A stretch of DNA of 64,000 nt from Corydoras sp. C115 (GCA_019802505.1 JAFMOC010000197.1:147001-211000), one strand, 5' to 3'; positions 30,737-43,568 are shown, numbered from the stretch's first letter. The notes: generated by a model from the sequence alone, not told the origin. Translations and numbers: made by a program.

Positions 30737-33700
30737 TCAAACGAGCGCCACGAGGATCATGAAGACCAAAAGACAGAGGGACGTCTGGATTCTGCCAGCG
30801 TGTCCGGGTTGGTCCGTATTCACTGAGAACAGAGATGATCGATTAGATGTGTCACACAGACCTACTTAGAACAACACACTTCATCGTATTCTCCACGTTA
30901 GGACATTCTGATGGACAACCTGCCGTCCTGCGTTCAACCTCTGTTAATGAGGGATGGCGGGAGTGTGAGGACAAACATCCATCCATCTTCCGCTTTATGC
31001 TTTACTAGGGTCACGGGGGGGGGTTCCACATGCCCATCCAGGGAAGAACGTTTCGGGTGCTGGACAGATACACCCAGGACAGGGGGGCAATCTATAGCTG
31101 GAAACACACTCCCACTATATGGGGCAATTTGGAGAACTCAATTGTCTTGATCCATGTTTTTGGACTGTGGGAGGAAACCCACGCAGACACGGGGAGGACA
31201 TGGACACTCCACCCAGATGGGGATTCGAACCGGGAATCCCCAGCCCTGAGAGGAGAACATGCTAAGCCACCGTGCCACCCTTCATTTTAACATATAAATA
31301 ATTAAAGTTACGTTGAGGTGAAGCTGGTCTTCTGGTTGAATTCTACAGCAGTTTGTTGCCCCACACCTTCTCAATAGAAATCCAAAATCACAGCATTCAA
31401 GACGACATTGCGTATTCCTCCTTTAATTCACATTAAATCAGATCTAGAACCCTCATCTATATTTAGCTTTTTGTAATTGGTGGACAGTTACACCTCAGAT
31501 TGTTTATTTGAATTTAAATGAGAAGATCAGATGTCCGCATACTTAAAACCCAACGCTGCATCACAGATTCTCTCAGAACTCTCAGATCTCACCGCTGAGC
31601 ATGGCCGCAGTGTCACTGAGGCTGCCGTTGTTGGGGGCCGGGGCCACGCCCAGCAGCTTGCACATCAGCGGGTAGATGCTGACGCTGTCGAACGGCTCGG
31701 CCAGAAAATTCTTCTTGAAGTCGGGTCCGAAAGCTCGGAAGATCATCTTCATGTCCATCTCCTGGTTATTGAACCCGTGGTCTCCTTTGTTCACGTAAAA
31801 GATGACCCTCTGCAAAACAAAGCCCAGATCTAATCACAGAACCCCGCTTCAGGTTCGACCACAAAGTGAGGTGCCCTCACCGAGTTCAGGTTGAAGCCCA
31901 GGTCTCCGACGAGGACGATGTCCTGGATCCTGCTGTTCTTGGCGATGTGAAAGTTTTCGGGGATCTCCTCCTTCTTGTAGACTCTCAGATGTGGATGGGC
32001 GTCCTTCAGAGCGTCGTAAACCTCCTGCTGCTTGCCCTTCTTCGGCCGGATCATCCCGAACCCGCCGTAGTCCAGGATGTCAAAATGAGTCAGGTTGAAG
32101 AAGTTGAGGTAATTGGACAGTTTGATTTCCTGCACGGCCGGCTGCTTCTTGATCGTGGTCATGCCGTGGTCAGAGGTGATGATGACGTTCAGCCGGTCGG
32201 CCAGCCCGTGCTTCTGGATGGACTCGTGCAGGTAGCCGATCACGCGGTCTATCTGCTCGATCACCTTCCTTCGCTCCTTGGTCTCCGGTCCCACGCGGTG
32301 GCCCACGTTGTCCGGCTCGCCGTAATAAAGCGTGATGAAGTCGAAGTCCTCTTCGGTGTACCACTTCATGACTCTGTCGACTTTCTCGCGCCACTCCGTT
32401 TCGTTGTCTTTGGGGTGATTCAGCGGTTCCAGCAGCGCTCTGTTCACCGCCTGCCTGCTGTAGTTCACCCCACCGCCGGGGTAAAAATACGATGCCGTCT
32501 TCAGGCCCTGTTCATTCAAACGAGAGTCCATGAGCGTCCAGAAGACACGCTACGACGGCAATAGTAATGTAAATAAATACATGGACAAACGTATTGGGAC
32601 ATGGGTGGCACGGTGGCTTATTGGTTTAGCATGTTCTCCTCTCAGCACTAGGGATTCCCGGTTTGAATCCCCATCTGGGTCGAGTTTCCACGTTCTCCCC
32701 GTATCCGCGTGGGTTTCCTCCGGGTTCTCCGGTTTCCTCCCACAGTCCAAAAACATGGATCAAGTCAATTGAATTCTCCAAATTGCCCCATATAGTAGAG
32801 TGTGTCTGTGTGAGTGAGTGTGTGCCCAGTGATAGATTGGCGTCCTGTCCTGGGTGTATCTGCCCAGCGCCCGAAACATCCTGGATGGGCATGGGGAACC
32901 CCCCCCCCCCGCGTGACCCTAATATATAGGATAAAGCGGAATATGATGGATGGATGGATGGTATTGGGACACCCACAGGTTTTATAACCTCCAGTTCCAT
33001 GTTGGTTGTCTCTTTTACAGACACAACGTCAGGATTCTATACCTCCTGTGGGAAGAGTACTAAAGGAAGCACCCCACACTGCCCCAATGTTTGTCCACAT
33101 AAGTCTCTCCTCAGAAACCCCTCACACCTGATTCTGGGCTGTTATCCACAAAGGTAGAGCCCCGTTGTCCCACCACTCTGAGCGTGACAGCGTCGACTTG
33201 TGCGTTAATTTTAGCAGCGTTGTGGAGTTGAACATCATGTTGTGGATGACGCCGTGATCCTCGATCCATCGTCCTGTACGATGCAAAAAACAAAAACACA
33301 GCTGCTGGTGAAGACAGTTTGGAGGTCACGTGTTTGTCTGATGCTTCACATGATGTCCATATCACTGATTTCAGCAGCGCACAACCTTGAACTCGCACTC
33401 TGTAGATAAACTTTATATGGAATGACGGCTACCAGACCCTATCTATAAGCCACTGATAGCATCTGTACATTGCTTTGACCATGAAGGGTTTTTATGAGGT
33501 TCTAATGGACTGTTAGACTTGTTTATCGTGAGGATTAACAGACATGAGGAGAACATGCAAATTCCAAATAGAAGGAATCATGTCTTGACAGCCTGGGAAT
33601 TGAACCCAGGACCTTCCTGTTGTGAGGCAGGATTGCTAACCCCTGAGCCACCAATAAATGAAAAGCAGAAGTGGAGCTTAATGATGAACTCGTGTACGTG

Positions 33701-35285
33701 CTGAGTTTGAAGGCTGTAATAAATTAAACAACTTTATGGAGGTTCTAACGTCTGTGTTTACAGCTTTTCTGTGGGTTCTCAAGGCCATGCAAAAGAAATT
33801 TGATTAGATATAAGTTTTCCAAACATGAGTTTATAGCTTAATATAGGAAGATAATACAAATCTTCCTATCAAACCGCAAATGATATCAGCGTTAATACGG
33901 ATACATCACAAGGTTCTGTGTTATTGCTTAAGGTTATCGTCAGGTTTGTGATATTATCCATCCATCCATTATCTCCTGCTTTATCCTCTATTAGGGTCGC
34001 GGGGGGGGGGGTTCCCCATGCCCATCCAGGGGAGAACGTCTCGGGCGCTGGGCAGATACACCCAGGTCAGGGCGCCAATCTATCACGGGGCACACACTCA
34101 CTCACACAGACACACTCTATATGGGGCAATTTGGAGAACTCAATTGAATTGATCCATGTTTTTGGACTGTGGGAGGAAACCGGAGAACCCGGAGGAAACC
34201 CACGCGGACATGGGGAGAACATGGAAACTCCACCCACATGGGGATTCAAACCGGAAATCCCCAGCGCTGAGAAGAGAACATGCTAAACCACTAAGCCACC
34301 GGGAATCCCCTTGTGGTATTATAACTTACATAAAGTACAGAACTCTACCAGTCAGCACATTTAAAAACGAAGAGCCTTTTCTGGCCTTAGATGAAATACA
34401 TGATTAATTTACAACATTTATCAGAGAAACTCAAAAACATGTTCACTTTCTATGAACTTAGCATGTCCTGTGCTCCCCTGTGCATGTGGCCACAGTTTCT
34501 ATTCATTTGAAAGCTTACAGTTTTCCAAAATACATGACTATTTACCTGATTTAATACACCTGTAATTATAGGACTGAAATTATGAATATATTTAATAATA
34601 TATTGCAAGGGGCGGCACAGTGGCTTAGTGGTTAGCACGTTCTCCTCTCAGCACTAGGGATTCCCGGTTCGAATCCCCGTCTGAGTGGAGTTTCCATGTT
34701 CTCCCCGTGTCTGCGTGGGTTTCCTCCGGGTTCTCCGGTTTCCTCCCACAGTCCAAAAACATGGATCAAGTCAATTGAATTCTCAAAAAATTGACCCATA
34801 TAGAGTGTGTCTGTATGAGTGAGTGTGTGCCCAGCGATGGATTGGCGCCCTGTCCTGGGTGTATCTGCCCAGCGCCCGAGACGTTCTCCCCTGGATGGGC
34901 ATGGGGAACCCCACCGCGACCCTAATATAGGATAAAGCGGGAGATAATGAATGAATTGATATATTGCAAGGAAATAGTTTTTTTGTCATTCTAATGAGTA
35001 TGTGGTGTAAGGGTGGAGATGTGATTCTTTACCTGTAATGGTAGTGAAATGTGATGGAGATGTCATGGTGATCATCGGTGGTGTGATGTATTTTGCCTTC
35101 ACGCCTTCTCGTACCAGCCTGTCCATATTTGGTGTATCAACATCTTCGTCGTAGTTCCACCTAAAACCATCGAAGGAGATCAGTAGGAGTTTGTTATGTT
35201 TTCTGTTCTCCACGGTGGACAGGGGCTTGCTGTCCACACAGAGCGAACCAGCACACAGCAGCAGCAGCAGCAGCTCCGGCTTCAT
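30737..35285 (-). CDS. enpp7: ENPP7 (alkaline sphingomyelinase-type ectophosphodiesterase), complete
   Basis: Extracellular membrane-bound phosphodiesterase. In mammals it splits sphingomyelin in the intestinal lumen to ceramide and phosphocholine. Five exons on the minus strand: 35285-35033, 33273-33128, 32507-31881, 31809-31593, 30822-30737; 1,329 nt in frame, 442 aa (human 458). Signal peptide: about the first 19 residues (ELLLLLLCAGSLC). All metal and catalytic residues fall at the human numbers: Asp39 (ISFDG), nucleophile Thr75 (TMTSPSHF), Asp199 and His203 (EPDNVGHR), Asp246/His247 (TSDHG), His353 (KGDHGF). The last exon is tiny and encodes a hydrophobic end (CLLVFMILVALV), matching the C-terminal membrane anchor. 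Reading through the exon-4 donor instead would end two codons later without an anchor. Fish often carry several enpp7 copies; which paralogue this is cannot be told. Confidence 0.93.
30978..31280 (-). mobile_element. SINE-A copy
   Basis: Reversed copy in the last enpp7 intron, with the ccggagaacccggagg block deleted and the head end at about 31,280. Confidence 0.8.
32602..32961 (+). mobile_element. SINE-A nested in an older transposon, with target-site duplication
   Basis: Full-length forward copy bracketed by exact tattgggaca repeats at 32592-32601 and 32962-32971. The split flank acaaacgtattgggac / acacccacaggtttt looks like the end of an older DNA transposon, in which the SINE is nested (second enpp7 intron). 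Confidence 0.9.
33532..33653 (-). mobile_element. Divergent SINE, relative of SINE-A
   Basis: Minus strand: tRNA-like head tggtggctcaggggttagca with B box gggttcaattccc, then tttgcatgttctcctcatgt as in SINE-A. The head sequence differs from all other copies, so this is an older or different subfamily. Located in the first enpp7 intron. Confidence 0.65.
33958..34311 (-). mobile_element. SINE-A copy with target-site duplication
   Basis: Full-length reversed copy in the first enpp7 intron. Flanks tgtgatattat (33947-33957) and tgtggtattat (34312-34322) differ at one base. Confidence 0.88.
34611..34958 (+). mobile_element. SINE-A copy with 13-bp target-site duplication
   Basis: Full-length forward copy in the first enpp7 intron. 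Exact atatattgcaagg repeats at 34598-34610 and 34959-34971. Confidence 0.92.
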
Positions 35286-36237
35286 CTTCAGAACTTATCC
35301 TCATCAAGCGTGGCCGAGCTGAGAAATGTGGATGCCTCATTTATAGTCACTATCAGCAGCCAGATAAGATTTTTGCTGAACTTTGCAGCTGAACTTTAAC
35401 ATTTTAATTACGACATGATATCTGAGGTATTTTTAATAGTCTTATCATTTTATAACCTCACAAATCAATAAGGAAAATTCCATTCCTTCATACATAATTT
35501 ATTGGGAAGTATAAGGGGATCGGTATATTTAATTACAACCCATTGACAACCCTTTGGATAAAAGTGTCTGCAAATGATGAAATCTAATCTTCGTGTTTGT
35601 GAACACATTTTGCCAAACAACCTTAAAATTAATTGCACCATGGATGATACATATGATTTTTTCTAAATTATTTTAATTTCCTATCTGGGTTCACACTTTA
35701 AGAGCTACAACCCAGCTTGTTCTAAGCTTGCTGTCAGGTACTTCCACCCTACCGTTTAGCTAATTCACTTTTCACCCTGCAACATATTTACAAATTGCCA
35801 TTACGGGCTGATAATGTAGTTCAACTTGTTCATTTAACAGCTCTATTTCTGTTTTTTCTCTCTTGTGTATCACTTTAGATAATGACTTTAGATAAATGGC
35901 TTTACATTTGTCTTTCTGACCAGTAAGCAAGCAGTTACATTGCTGTACATAGGCCTTAGAAACAAAAGTACTACCATCTTAAAACACTTCAGAGAGACAA
36001 GCTGGAGCTGTTTTTAATGTTCCTTACAGAAATACGATGACAATCTGCTATTAGACGCTTAATGAGCTGTGCAAGCAAGACGTCCTAGGGAAAGTACAGA
36101 CTGCAAAAATACCCAAAACTAAAGATAAAAACAACTTTTAACTTCTGAAAATGATCTGCAAACTGAGACATCTGCCAGATTATCTAAAAAAAAAAAACAC
36201 TTTGGCTGCATGATGTCCAAACTGGTCTACACTTATT
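35286..36237. other. Spacer between divergent enpp7 and laptm4a (left part)
   Basis: AT-rich DNA upstream of enpp7. A SINE-B tail fragment (ccctttggataaaagtgtct) lies at 35,550-35,585. No gene or clear regulatory site recognised. Confidence 0.5.
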
Positions 36238-36436
36238 CCATTTGGTCATTTAGCAGACGCTTTTATCCAAAGCGACTTACAAGGTGAACACAGGGTCAAT
36301 CACAACATCCCTGGAGCAATGAGGGTTAAGGGTCTCGCTCAAGGGCCCACATCGGTAACTTCAGTGGACCTGGGATTTGAACCCCCAACCTTCAGATTGG
36401 TAGCCCAATGCCCCCTAATCACTGAGCTACCGAGCC
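36238..36436 (-). mobile_element. SINE-B copy
   Basis: Reversed, near-complete: tail cagacgcttttatccaaagc, middle, B box gggatttgaaccc and head cactgagctaccg. It abuts a SINE-A copy immediately to its right. Confidence 0.85.
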
Positions 36437-36775
36437 CATCATTCATTCATTCATTATCTTCCACTTTATCCTCTATTAGGGTGGGGGAGGGGGTTCCCCA
36501 TGCCCATCCAGGGGAGAACGTCTCGGGCGCTGGGCAGATACACCCAGGACAGGGCGCCAATCTATCGCTGGGCACACATTCACAGACACACTCTCTATGG
36601 GGCAATTTGGAGAACTCAATTGACATGATCCATGTTTTTGGACTGTGGGAGGAAACCGGAGAACCCGGGGGAAACCCACGTGGACACGGGGAGAACATGG
36701 AAACTCCACCCAGATGGGGATTCGAAGCGGGAATCCCTAGTGCTGAGAGGAGAACGTGCCAAACCACGAAGCCCA
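36437..36775 (-). mobile_element. SINE-A copy
   Basis: Reversed copy fused head-to-tail with a SINE-B copy. The tail begins with attcattc repeats. Confidence 0.85.
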
Positions 36776-37101
36776 TCATATTCTGTATGTTTGTTTTGTT
36801 TTCAACTTGTCTCATTTGAATATGCAAAATGACTCGTGATATTTAATGACTCTGTATGTCATTGCATAATGGATTTATGTAATAGGACGTGCTTATGTAA
36901 CAGGACCGTTCGTGTTGTTCGCTCACACGTCGTGCGCGCAGAGCGCAGTGTGTTCTGCAGCGGGAGCTTTTTGTTCGGATCGCAGTTAAAAGTCTCCACG
37001 CTTCAGAAAACAACATTACAGCAGCGAACACGCCTCGGTCTCCATCACAGGGGGCCTCTTATTCCCACCTGTTTTGGAAAAAACATCCACCGCGCTCTCT
37101 T

Positions 37102-37139
37102 ATTGGCCGGCACATATCAAACGCAGACATTTGACCAAT
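37102..37139. promoter_or_regulatory. Paired CCAAT boxes of the laptm4a promoter
   Basis: Inverted CCAAT at 37102-37106 (tattggcc) and direct CCAAT at 37135-37139 (gaccaatcag), 160-220 bases before the laptm4a start codon in a GC-rich region. Spacing and orientation fit an NF-Y-driven housekeeping promoter; binding is inferred. Confidence 0.5.
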
Positions 37140-37324
37140 CAGAACTGATGAAGTCGGTAGCGACGGCCAGTCGTGGCTGAGTGGGCGGGCTCGTTTCAGA
37201 GAACGGGTGGGGTACGGAGTGGAGCTGGCTGCAGGCAGGGACGGTCAGAAGACGGAGCAGCTTTATCGCGTCAAACGGAACCCGCGCGACGTTCCTCATG
37301 TTCTTTAACAATCTTGGGAGCAAC

Positions 37325-40300
37325 ATGCATTTTAAACCGAGTCGGGATCGGATGTACACCACCAGGTGCTGCGGCTGCTGCCACGTCCGGACGGGGACGA
37401 TCATTCTGGGCACTTGGTACATGGTGAGTTGCGTTTCTATGTGGAGTTTGCTGGAAGTCCGTGGCTGTGTTCCAATCCGCATCCCACGCCCTAAGTAGGG
37501 CGTAACGACGTGGGCGCTTTTCCTGTTGATGCGTGACGGTTTGACGCACCATTTAGGATTCGTCTTGCGGTTTGAGACCGAGCCCGTTGCGTTTGCGTTA
37601 TTCTATCGCGATTTAATAATAACGAAAAACGCGGCTGTTGCACATTCACTGTAACGTTTTAGACTTTAGTATTAAATGATATTGTTGCATATTTAGGTTG
37701 GAAAGTCGCGTTATATAAATGCATTTACACTGCAGTCTGTTAGCCGTTAGCTTTAACGGTTGCTTAGTTGCTACAGCAACTGATGTGTTTTCATATTTCT
37801 CTGTCGTTGTTGTTGTTGTTGTTGTTGTCGTTGTTGTTGTCATCGTTAGTGAAGCTGCTCGTTAACGCGGGGTTGTGATGGGTTAGTTAATCAGACCTGT
37901 TCTAGTTATTAATGTTTATGGTGAAGAAGAAGTTTGCAGGACTTTCTGTTTACAGACTTTAACATCTGTGCAGTTCCCCGAGGCCTCGCTCCCCGAGCTG
38001 ACCTGCACGATAACATCAAACAGTTTTATTATTATAATCAAGCTTATGATAATAAAAATAACATCAAACATTCAACATCAAACAAACTACAACAAAATTA
38101 TAATAATAAAAGTAACCTGCACAATAACATCAACCATTTAACATCAAACAAACTACAACAAAGTTTATAATAATAAAAATAACATCAAACATTTAACATC
38201 AAACAAACTACAACAAAGTTTGTAATAATAAAAATAACATCAAACATTTAACATCAAACAAACTACAACAAAGTTTATCATAATAAAAATAACATCAAAC
38301 ATTTAACATCAAACAAACTACAACAAAGTTTATTATAATAAAAATAACATCAAACATTTAACATCAAACAAACTAAACAACGTTTAAATTATAATAAATA
38401 TAGCCAACTAACATCTAACTACAGCAGGACTTATATAATAATAAAATAATAATAATAATAATATTAACAATATAACGATAAAATAATAATTAAAACAACA
38501 ATAATAATAAAAATAAAAACAAAAATAATCATAATGATGATAACAATAGAAATAATAATCATAATAATGAGATCAATAATAAAAATTGTATTTACATTTA
38601 CAAAAGTAGCAACATTTCTGATAATAGTAAAATCTATAATGTGCCATGAAATTGTTGTAAAACCATATATTGAAGTATATTGATATTCATTTTAATAGTT
38701 ATGGGAGATAAAATAATAAAAACATTTTTTTATTATTATTAATAATATTAAATAAAATTTCCCGGTCTGAAACACTGCTTGTGTGTTGTGTTTGTAGCTG
38801 TAGTGGATCTCAGCAGGTCTCTGAACTCAGAGAGTTTACAGAGATGTGTGCTGAACATGTGGAGACATGCAGGTTGTTCTGATGATATCTACAGATCAGC
38901 TCAGATCAGTCTGTCTGTTCCACACAGCGTTAATGTATCTGTGGATGAGAACACGTAGAACCTCCCTCTGTCAGTAGCAGTGAGTAGTAAATGAAATGAT
39001 GCGATAAGGAAACCTTTTAACGGTGCGTGACCGTGTCCTCGCTCAGGAAGCGCTCTAACCACCGCTGAATTACTGTCAGACATTAAAATATCGATTGCCA
39101 GCTGGTTCTCCTTCAGTATCTGATTGAACACTTCTCAAAAATGTATAATAAACTGACTGAGTTGTTACAACCATCTTGTTTTAACTCATGGAGCATGTAG
39201 ATGAGCAGTTTTTGGGTTGTTTTTGGTTTACTCCAGGTTGTGAACTTACTGATGGGCATCCTGCTGACGGTGGCGGTCACTCACCCTGAGAACGTTCCCA
39301 CCGTGGACCTGCAGTACGAGGTCATCGAGCACTACTTCGCCTCCGACAGGATGTCAGGTAGGGTCTGCAATAACGCGTCCCGTCGCCGTGCTGTCACGTT
39401 AAACGCTGAGTAACCGGCCGTTTACCTCTCTCACCGGTTTAGAAAACGCCTGCGTGGGCTTTGCCATCTCCCTCCTGATGCTGACCATCAGTGCCATGAT
39501 GGTGTATGGTGCCATTACTGTGAGTACCCATCACATGACCCTAACGATGGACAGTTCATTAATATAATTGTGTGGATGCATTTCTGATAAGTCTTAAACA
39601 TTTTGCTGGTTTATCTTGGTGTTTAGGTTTCTTAGCTGAGGTTTTTTTGGGTTGGTCTTAATTAAAGGCTATAGATGTGTATAGGGAGTGTAGTGCAGCC
39701 TCTTGGTTCGGGCCTGATGCTCTCTGTAGACCGTGGACTCGAACACATTGGGAGCTTAATGAGAGAACTGCTCCACAATCAGGCCGTCCAATTCCATCTC
39801 ATTACCTGGAACACCTGAGCTTACATGACGTCATTTCACTTCATTAGCCGCTCGTGGATTTTCCAGGGCTGTGAAGTGTTAATTGGGTCGTGCAAATTGT
39901 TTTGTTGTTTGCTTTTTTTTTTTCTGAATTAAACCACAAAATAATTCTACACACGGAATGAGTGTGTGTGTGTTGAACAGTGCACACGTTTACCGTCAGT
40001 TTACATTATTAATAATTAAATCATTATAAAGGATGAATGCAAAAGGTGTACAACATGACACAGAGGACATGGGAGAAGGACCACGGTCCTTACTGTGTAG
40101 CATTTGTATGTTCTCCCCTTATGTGTGGCTTTTCGGGTAATTAAATTCTACCTTTATTTCTGGAGGTTGATAACTGTGGCGCCCTCTAATGGAAACTGCT
40201 AAGATATAAATTTGAAGAATTTGATTTCTTAATTTTTGAACATCAGTGCGGTCTGTGTGCATTGTGATGTCATAATGCTGATGGTTTTATTTATGTCTGT

Positions 40301-41627
40301 TAATTCATAACTTGCAGTCTCGCAGGACGCGTCCTCAGAGCAGGTTTGATTTATTGGATTTCTGTAGATGATGTTCGGTAGGTTTATAACCCTCTCCCTG
40401 CTTCAGCGTGTGTTCTAGATGAGCTTTGATGTTTTTTGGTTGAATATCAGCTACACAGTAGAACTAAATGCCCTTAGCCCCGTTTAATTCATTAGATTAA
40501 ATTCTCTCTGTGCTTTGATCTGTACATTAATAATCACAGTGTGTTTAATTTATCATGATGACATGGAGTTTTATTATTGTTATTGTTCAGCTTTCTGCGT
40601 TTGAGTTACAAACTGGAAAAATTCAGGTAAGAGTGTTTCTTCGGTTCGAGCGCCGACGTTCTCCAGGCTCTGTGTTTACTGTTGATGGTTCGAAGCAGCT
40701 GTGACGTTCTCACCCCGTCTTCTGCGGTTTGGATTCAGGACTTTTCTCAGAAGTTCCCTCATGGAATTTTTCAGCTGTTTTGTTTTGTTTGGGTCTGAAA
40801 TTCTGTTTCAAACCTGAATTCAGACTTCAAAGCTATTTCTGACATTCTGTACAGAGATAGAACTTCATTTAATCTTTGAACTTTGTCCTGATGATTAAAC
40901 ATCACCATCTCAGGATTCATTTATTAAACTGTAGGTTCAGTGTAACCGACTTAAACTTCAACAAACTTTAAATTGAACGTTCATCCGTTTGAGGGTTAAC
41001 CCATCTCAGGATTTAATGTTAATCCTCAGGTCTTTTATTTTGGGATTTAAAGCTTATTGTATGGTTTTCGGGCTCAACATTTAATCCCACAATTGAATTT
41101 AATGTTCCTTCCCTCTAAACAACGAGTGGATGAAAGTGATGGGGTTTATTTCTCTCTCTCTGTCTCTGCAGCATCGAGACGGATGGCTCATCCCGTTCTT
41201 CTGCTACCAGCTGTTTGATTTTGCTCTCTGCTGCTTGGTGGCCATCAGCTCGCTCACCTACCTCCCCCGGATTAAAGACTATCTGGATCAGCTGGTCAGT
41301 AATCTCTCACACCATCATCATCATCATCATCATCATAGTGTGTGTGTGTGTGTGTGTGTGTGTTAATCTAAAGTGTGTCTGTACCGCAGCCGGATTTCCT
41401 ATATAAGGACAACCTGCTGTCTCTGGACTCCAGCTGCCTCCTGCTCTTCGTGCTCATCTTCTTTGCTCTCCTCATCTTCCTGAAGGTATGAACATCTCTG
41501 AAACCTTACAGAAGACCTTTTGCCTTCCCAGAAAATAAATACCCAACGTAAAATGTAAAAACACTGCAAATTGCATTGCATGTCATTTTAAACATTAAGT
41601 TCAGTTTTTTTATTACAGAGAATATAT

Positions 41628-41687
<60 letters not shown>

Positions 41688-42524
41688 TTTTTTTTTTTAT
41701 ATTTTATTATTTTTTTTTATTATTATTCTATTTTTTGTATAAGGGAAAAATATTTTAAATTGTATAAAATATCTAGATTGAATTTATTCCTGATGATGAC
41801 ATGAAGCATGACGTTCTGAATGGATTCGGTCTGTTGGCCGCTGTCACAGCCGTCACTCATCTGCGAGGCTTTTTAATAATAATGCTGCACTTCTGACTAA
41901 CGAGCTGAGTATGAATCGGTAATGACGTTAACCCCGGGCAAGCCGTATGGTTCTGTAAAGCATGCCGTGTTCTCCGTTCCCTCAGAACGAGGTTTGGCTC
42001 TTAACGAGAGCGGCTGCTTTATTTGCTCTTGCAGGCGTATCTGATCAACTGCGTGTGGAACTGCTACAAGTACATCAACAACAGAAACATGCCCGAGATC
42101 GCCGTGTACCCGGCGTTTGAGACGCCCCCGCAGGTCGGTCCAGAGTTTATTATTTTATTTTATTTTATTTTATTTTATTTTATTTTATGTTTATTATGAT
42201 TCGTTGTCTGATTGTGGAAAGGAAGCGGGTTTAAGGTCCATGTGCAGCTCCCGTGCTTGGCTCACAGGGGGTGCTGTGTGAGTTCTTGATCATCAGGGAA
42301 CTGAGTGAAGGGGTTCTTACAGCGTTTGTAGAGTACAGAGCTGTATGATCAGTGAATAATTGCAGGTGTTTTTGATGCGTGTGGATATATTTCTGATAAT
42401 TTAACGACTTTCCGAACGCTGTGTTGTTGTTTTTTTTGTTTTTTTTCAGTACATTCTTCCCACTTATGAAATGGCCATGACGATGCCAGCGAAGGAGCCG
42501 CCTCCTCCCTACATGCCGGCCTGA
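37325..42524 (+). CDS. laptm4a: Lysosomal-associated transmembrane protein 4A, complete
   Basis: Four-helix membrane protein of late endosomes and lysosomes; the mammalian protein affects intracellular transport of small molecules and glycosphingolipid (Gb3) synthesis. Seven coding exons: 37325-37423, 39237-39357, 39443-39519, 41172-41294, 41390-41485, 42035-42133, 42450-42524. Total 690 nt in frame, 229 aa (human 233). Conserved: RCCGCCHVRTGTIILGTWYM, VTHPENVP, GWLIPFFCYQLFDF, SSLTYLPRIKDYLDQLPDF, AYLINCVWNCYKYINNR, EIAVYPAFETPPQY and the C-terminal PPPPYMPA. The last two carry PPxY-type motifs that recruit NEDD4-family ligases. An in-frame ATG at 37298 would add nine residues; 37325 aligns better with the family start. 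The first intron holds a 55-bp tandem repeat. A polyadenylation signal lies at 43364-43369. Confidence 0.95.
37803..37845. repeat. (GTT)n microsatellite
   Basis: GTT triplet run with one or two interruptions in the first laptm4a intron. Confidence 0.9.
38040..38395. repeat. 55-bp tandem repeat (minisatellite)
   Basis: About six copies of an AT-rich unit (taacatcaaacatttaac, then caaactacaacaaagttt). The word aagttt recurs at 38161, 38216, 38271 and 38326, exactly 55 bases apart. The first copies are more diverged. Followed by simple ATA/AAT repeats to about 38,590. First laptm4a intron. Confidence 0.92.
41316..41363. repeat. (CAT)n then (GT)n microsatellite
   Basis: Short CAT run followed by GT run, about 20-70 bases after a laptm4a splice donor, in a 95-base intron. 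Length changes here could affect splicing of a very short intron. Confidence 0.9.
41635..41683. repeat. (TA)n microsatellite
   Basis: TA run followed by T-rich sequence, in the fifth coding intron of laptm4a. A TTTTA run lies at 42,146-42,187 in the last intron. Confidence 0.95.
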
Positions 42525-43363
42525 GGTCCCGTCCGACGGACGACGCTGCAGACGCTGTGTGCGGCCTTTCGATTTGTCGATTCCACCCATCGCTTGGTAT
42601 AAACGGGGAAAGGCGTGCCCCCCCCTCCACCATCATCACCTCACAGCTCTGCATATTTCATAGACTTGACCGTGTTTGTCATTCGCATGACTTTAATCCT
42701 CTTTAACATTTCGTGTGACGATTCTTCACTTACAAATCTATTTTTGTAAATTCATAGAAATGCCACCGGCGCGGTTTGACGGCGGAATCCGGCTTTCCCC
42801 GCGACGCGCCCCGCCGTGTCAGGCTGAGCTGTTTAGTAAATAGTGCCACACCACGCAGTCCAACCTACCCGTCTGACACGGACAATCCGCCGGTACGTAA
42901 CGCGGCGTCTTTGGCTTCCGCAGGGCTCCGCCCCCGTTTTCATACGCCCCGCTCCACCCGCCCTCGCACTCTGACACGGCGTCTACGAAAACCGAGGGTT
43001 TTGGCTTCTCGACAATCCGCCTTTAAGTTTGAAAAATAAGCAGCTTTTCCTTCTCCTTCATTCGTGTATTTTGTGCATTAATTAATTAATGAAGAGTTTT
43101 TAGCACTTTATCTTGGTTTTTATCGCTCACCTGTTTGGAAACTCGTCCATCCGCCATGTTCGCGGCGTCCATCGTGCTGTGCTGTGGTAGATAGATCATA
43201 GTGTTTATACTTTCAACACCTCGCCGACCACACGGGACCCATTCCTCCCGAGACGACGCTTTGGAGTGAACGAGACTCCGCTCGTGTTGTGAACATCCGT
43301 AGATGCATGATTTTCTTCTTCTTGGTCTCTTGTACACACGCTGGTATTAAAACCATTCAAAAT

Positions 43364-43369
43364 AATAAA
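43364..43369 (+). terminator. Polyadenylation signal AATAAA, probable laptm4a 3' end
   Basis: Canonical AATAAA about 840 bases after the laptm4a stop codon; consistent with a long 3' UTR such as mammalian orthologues have. No cleavage-site evidence is available. Confidence 0.5.
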
Positions 43370-43568
43370 CATTTTTAGAGCGTTTTCATTTTTTCCTCTG
43401 GTTTCTTTCTTCGCGGCGTCGTGATCGGGGATCGGGACGCCCACGCGACACCTCGCACACCTGTGTGTGGGCGTCCATGGGACTATCTTTGGATTTCTAA
43501 ACCAGCAGAGCATCTGCGAGGTCTGATGTGAGGTCTGGCTCACAATCTGTTGGTTCGTTTGAGGGATT

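Noticed and set aside
31866..32564. 232-codon plus-strand frame opposite enpp7
   Set aside because: Antisense shadow of the large catalytic exon.
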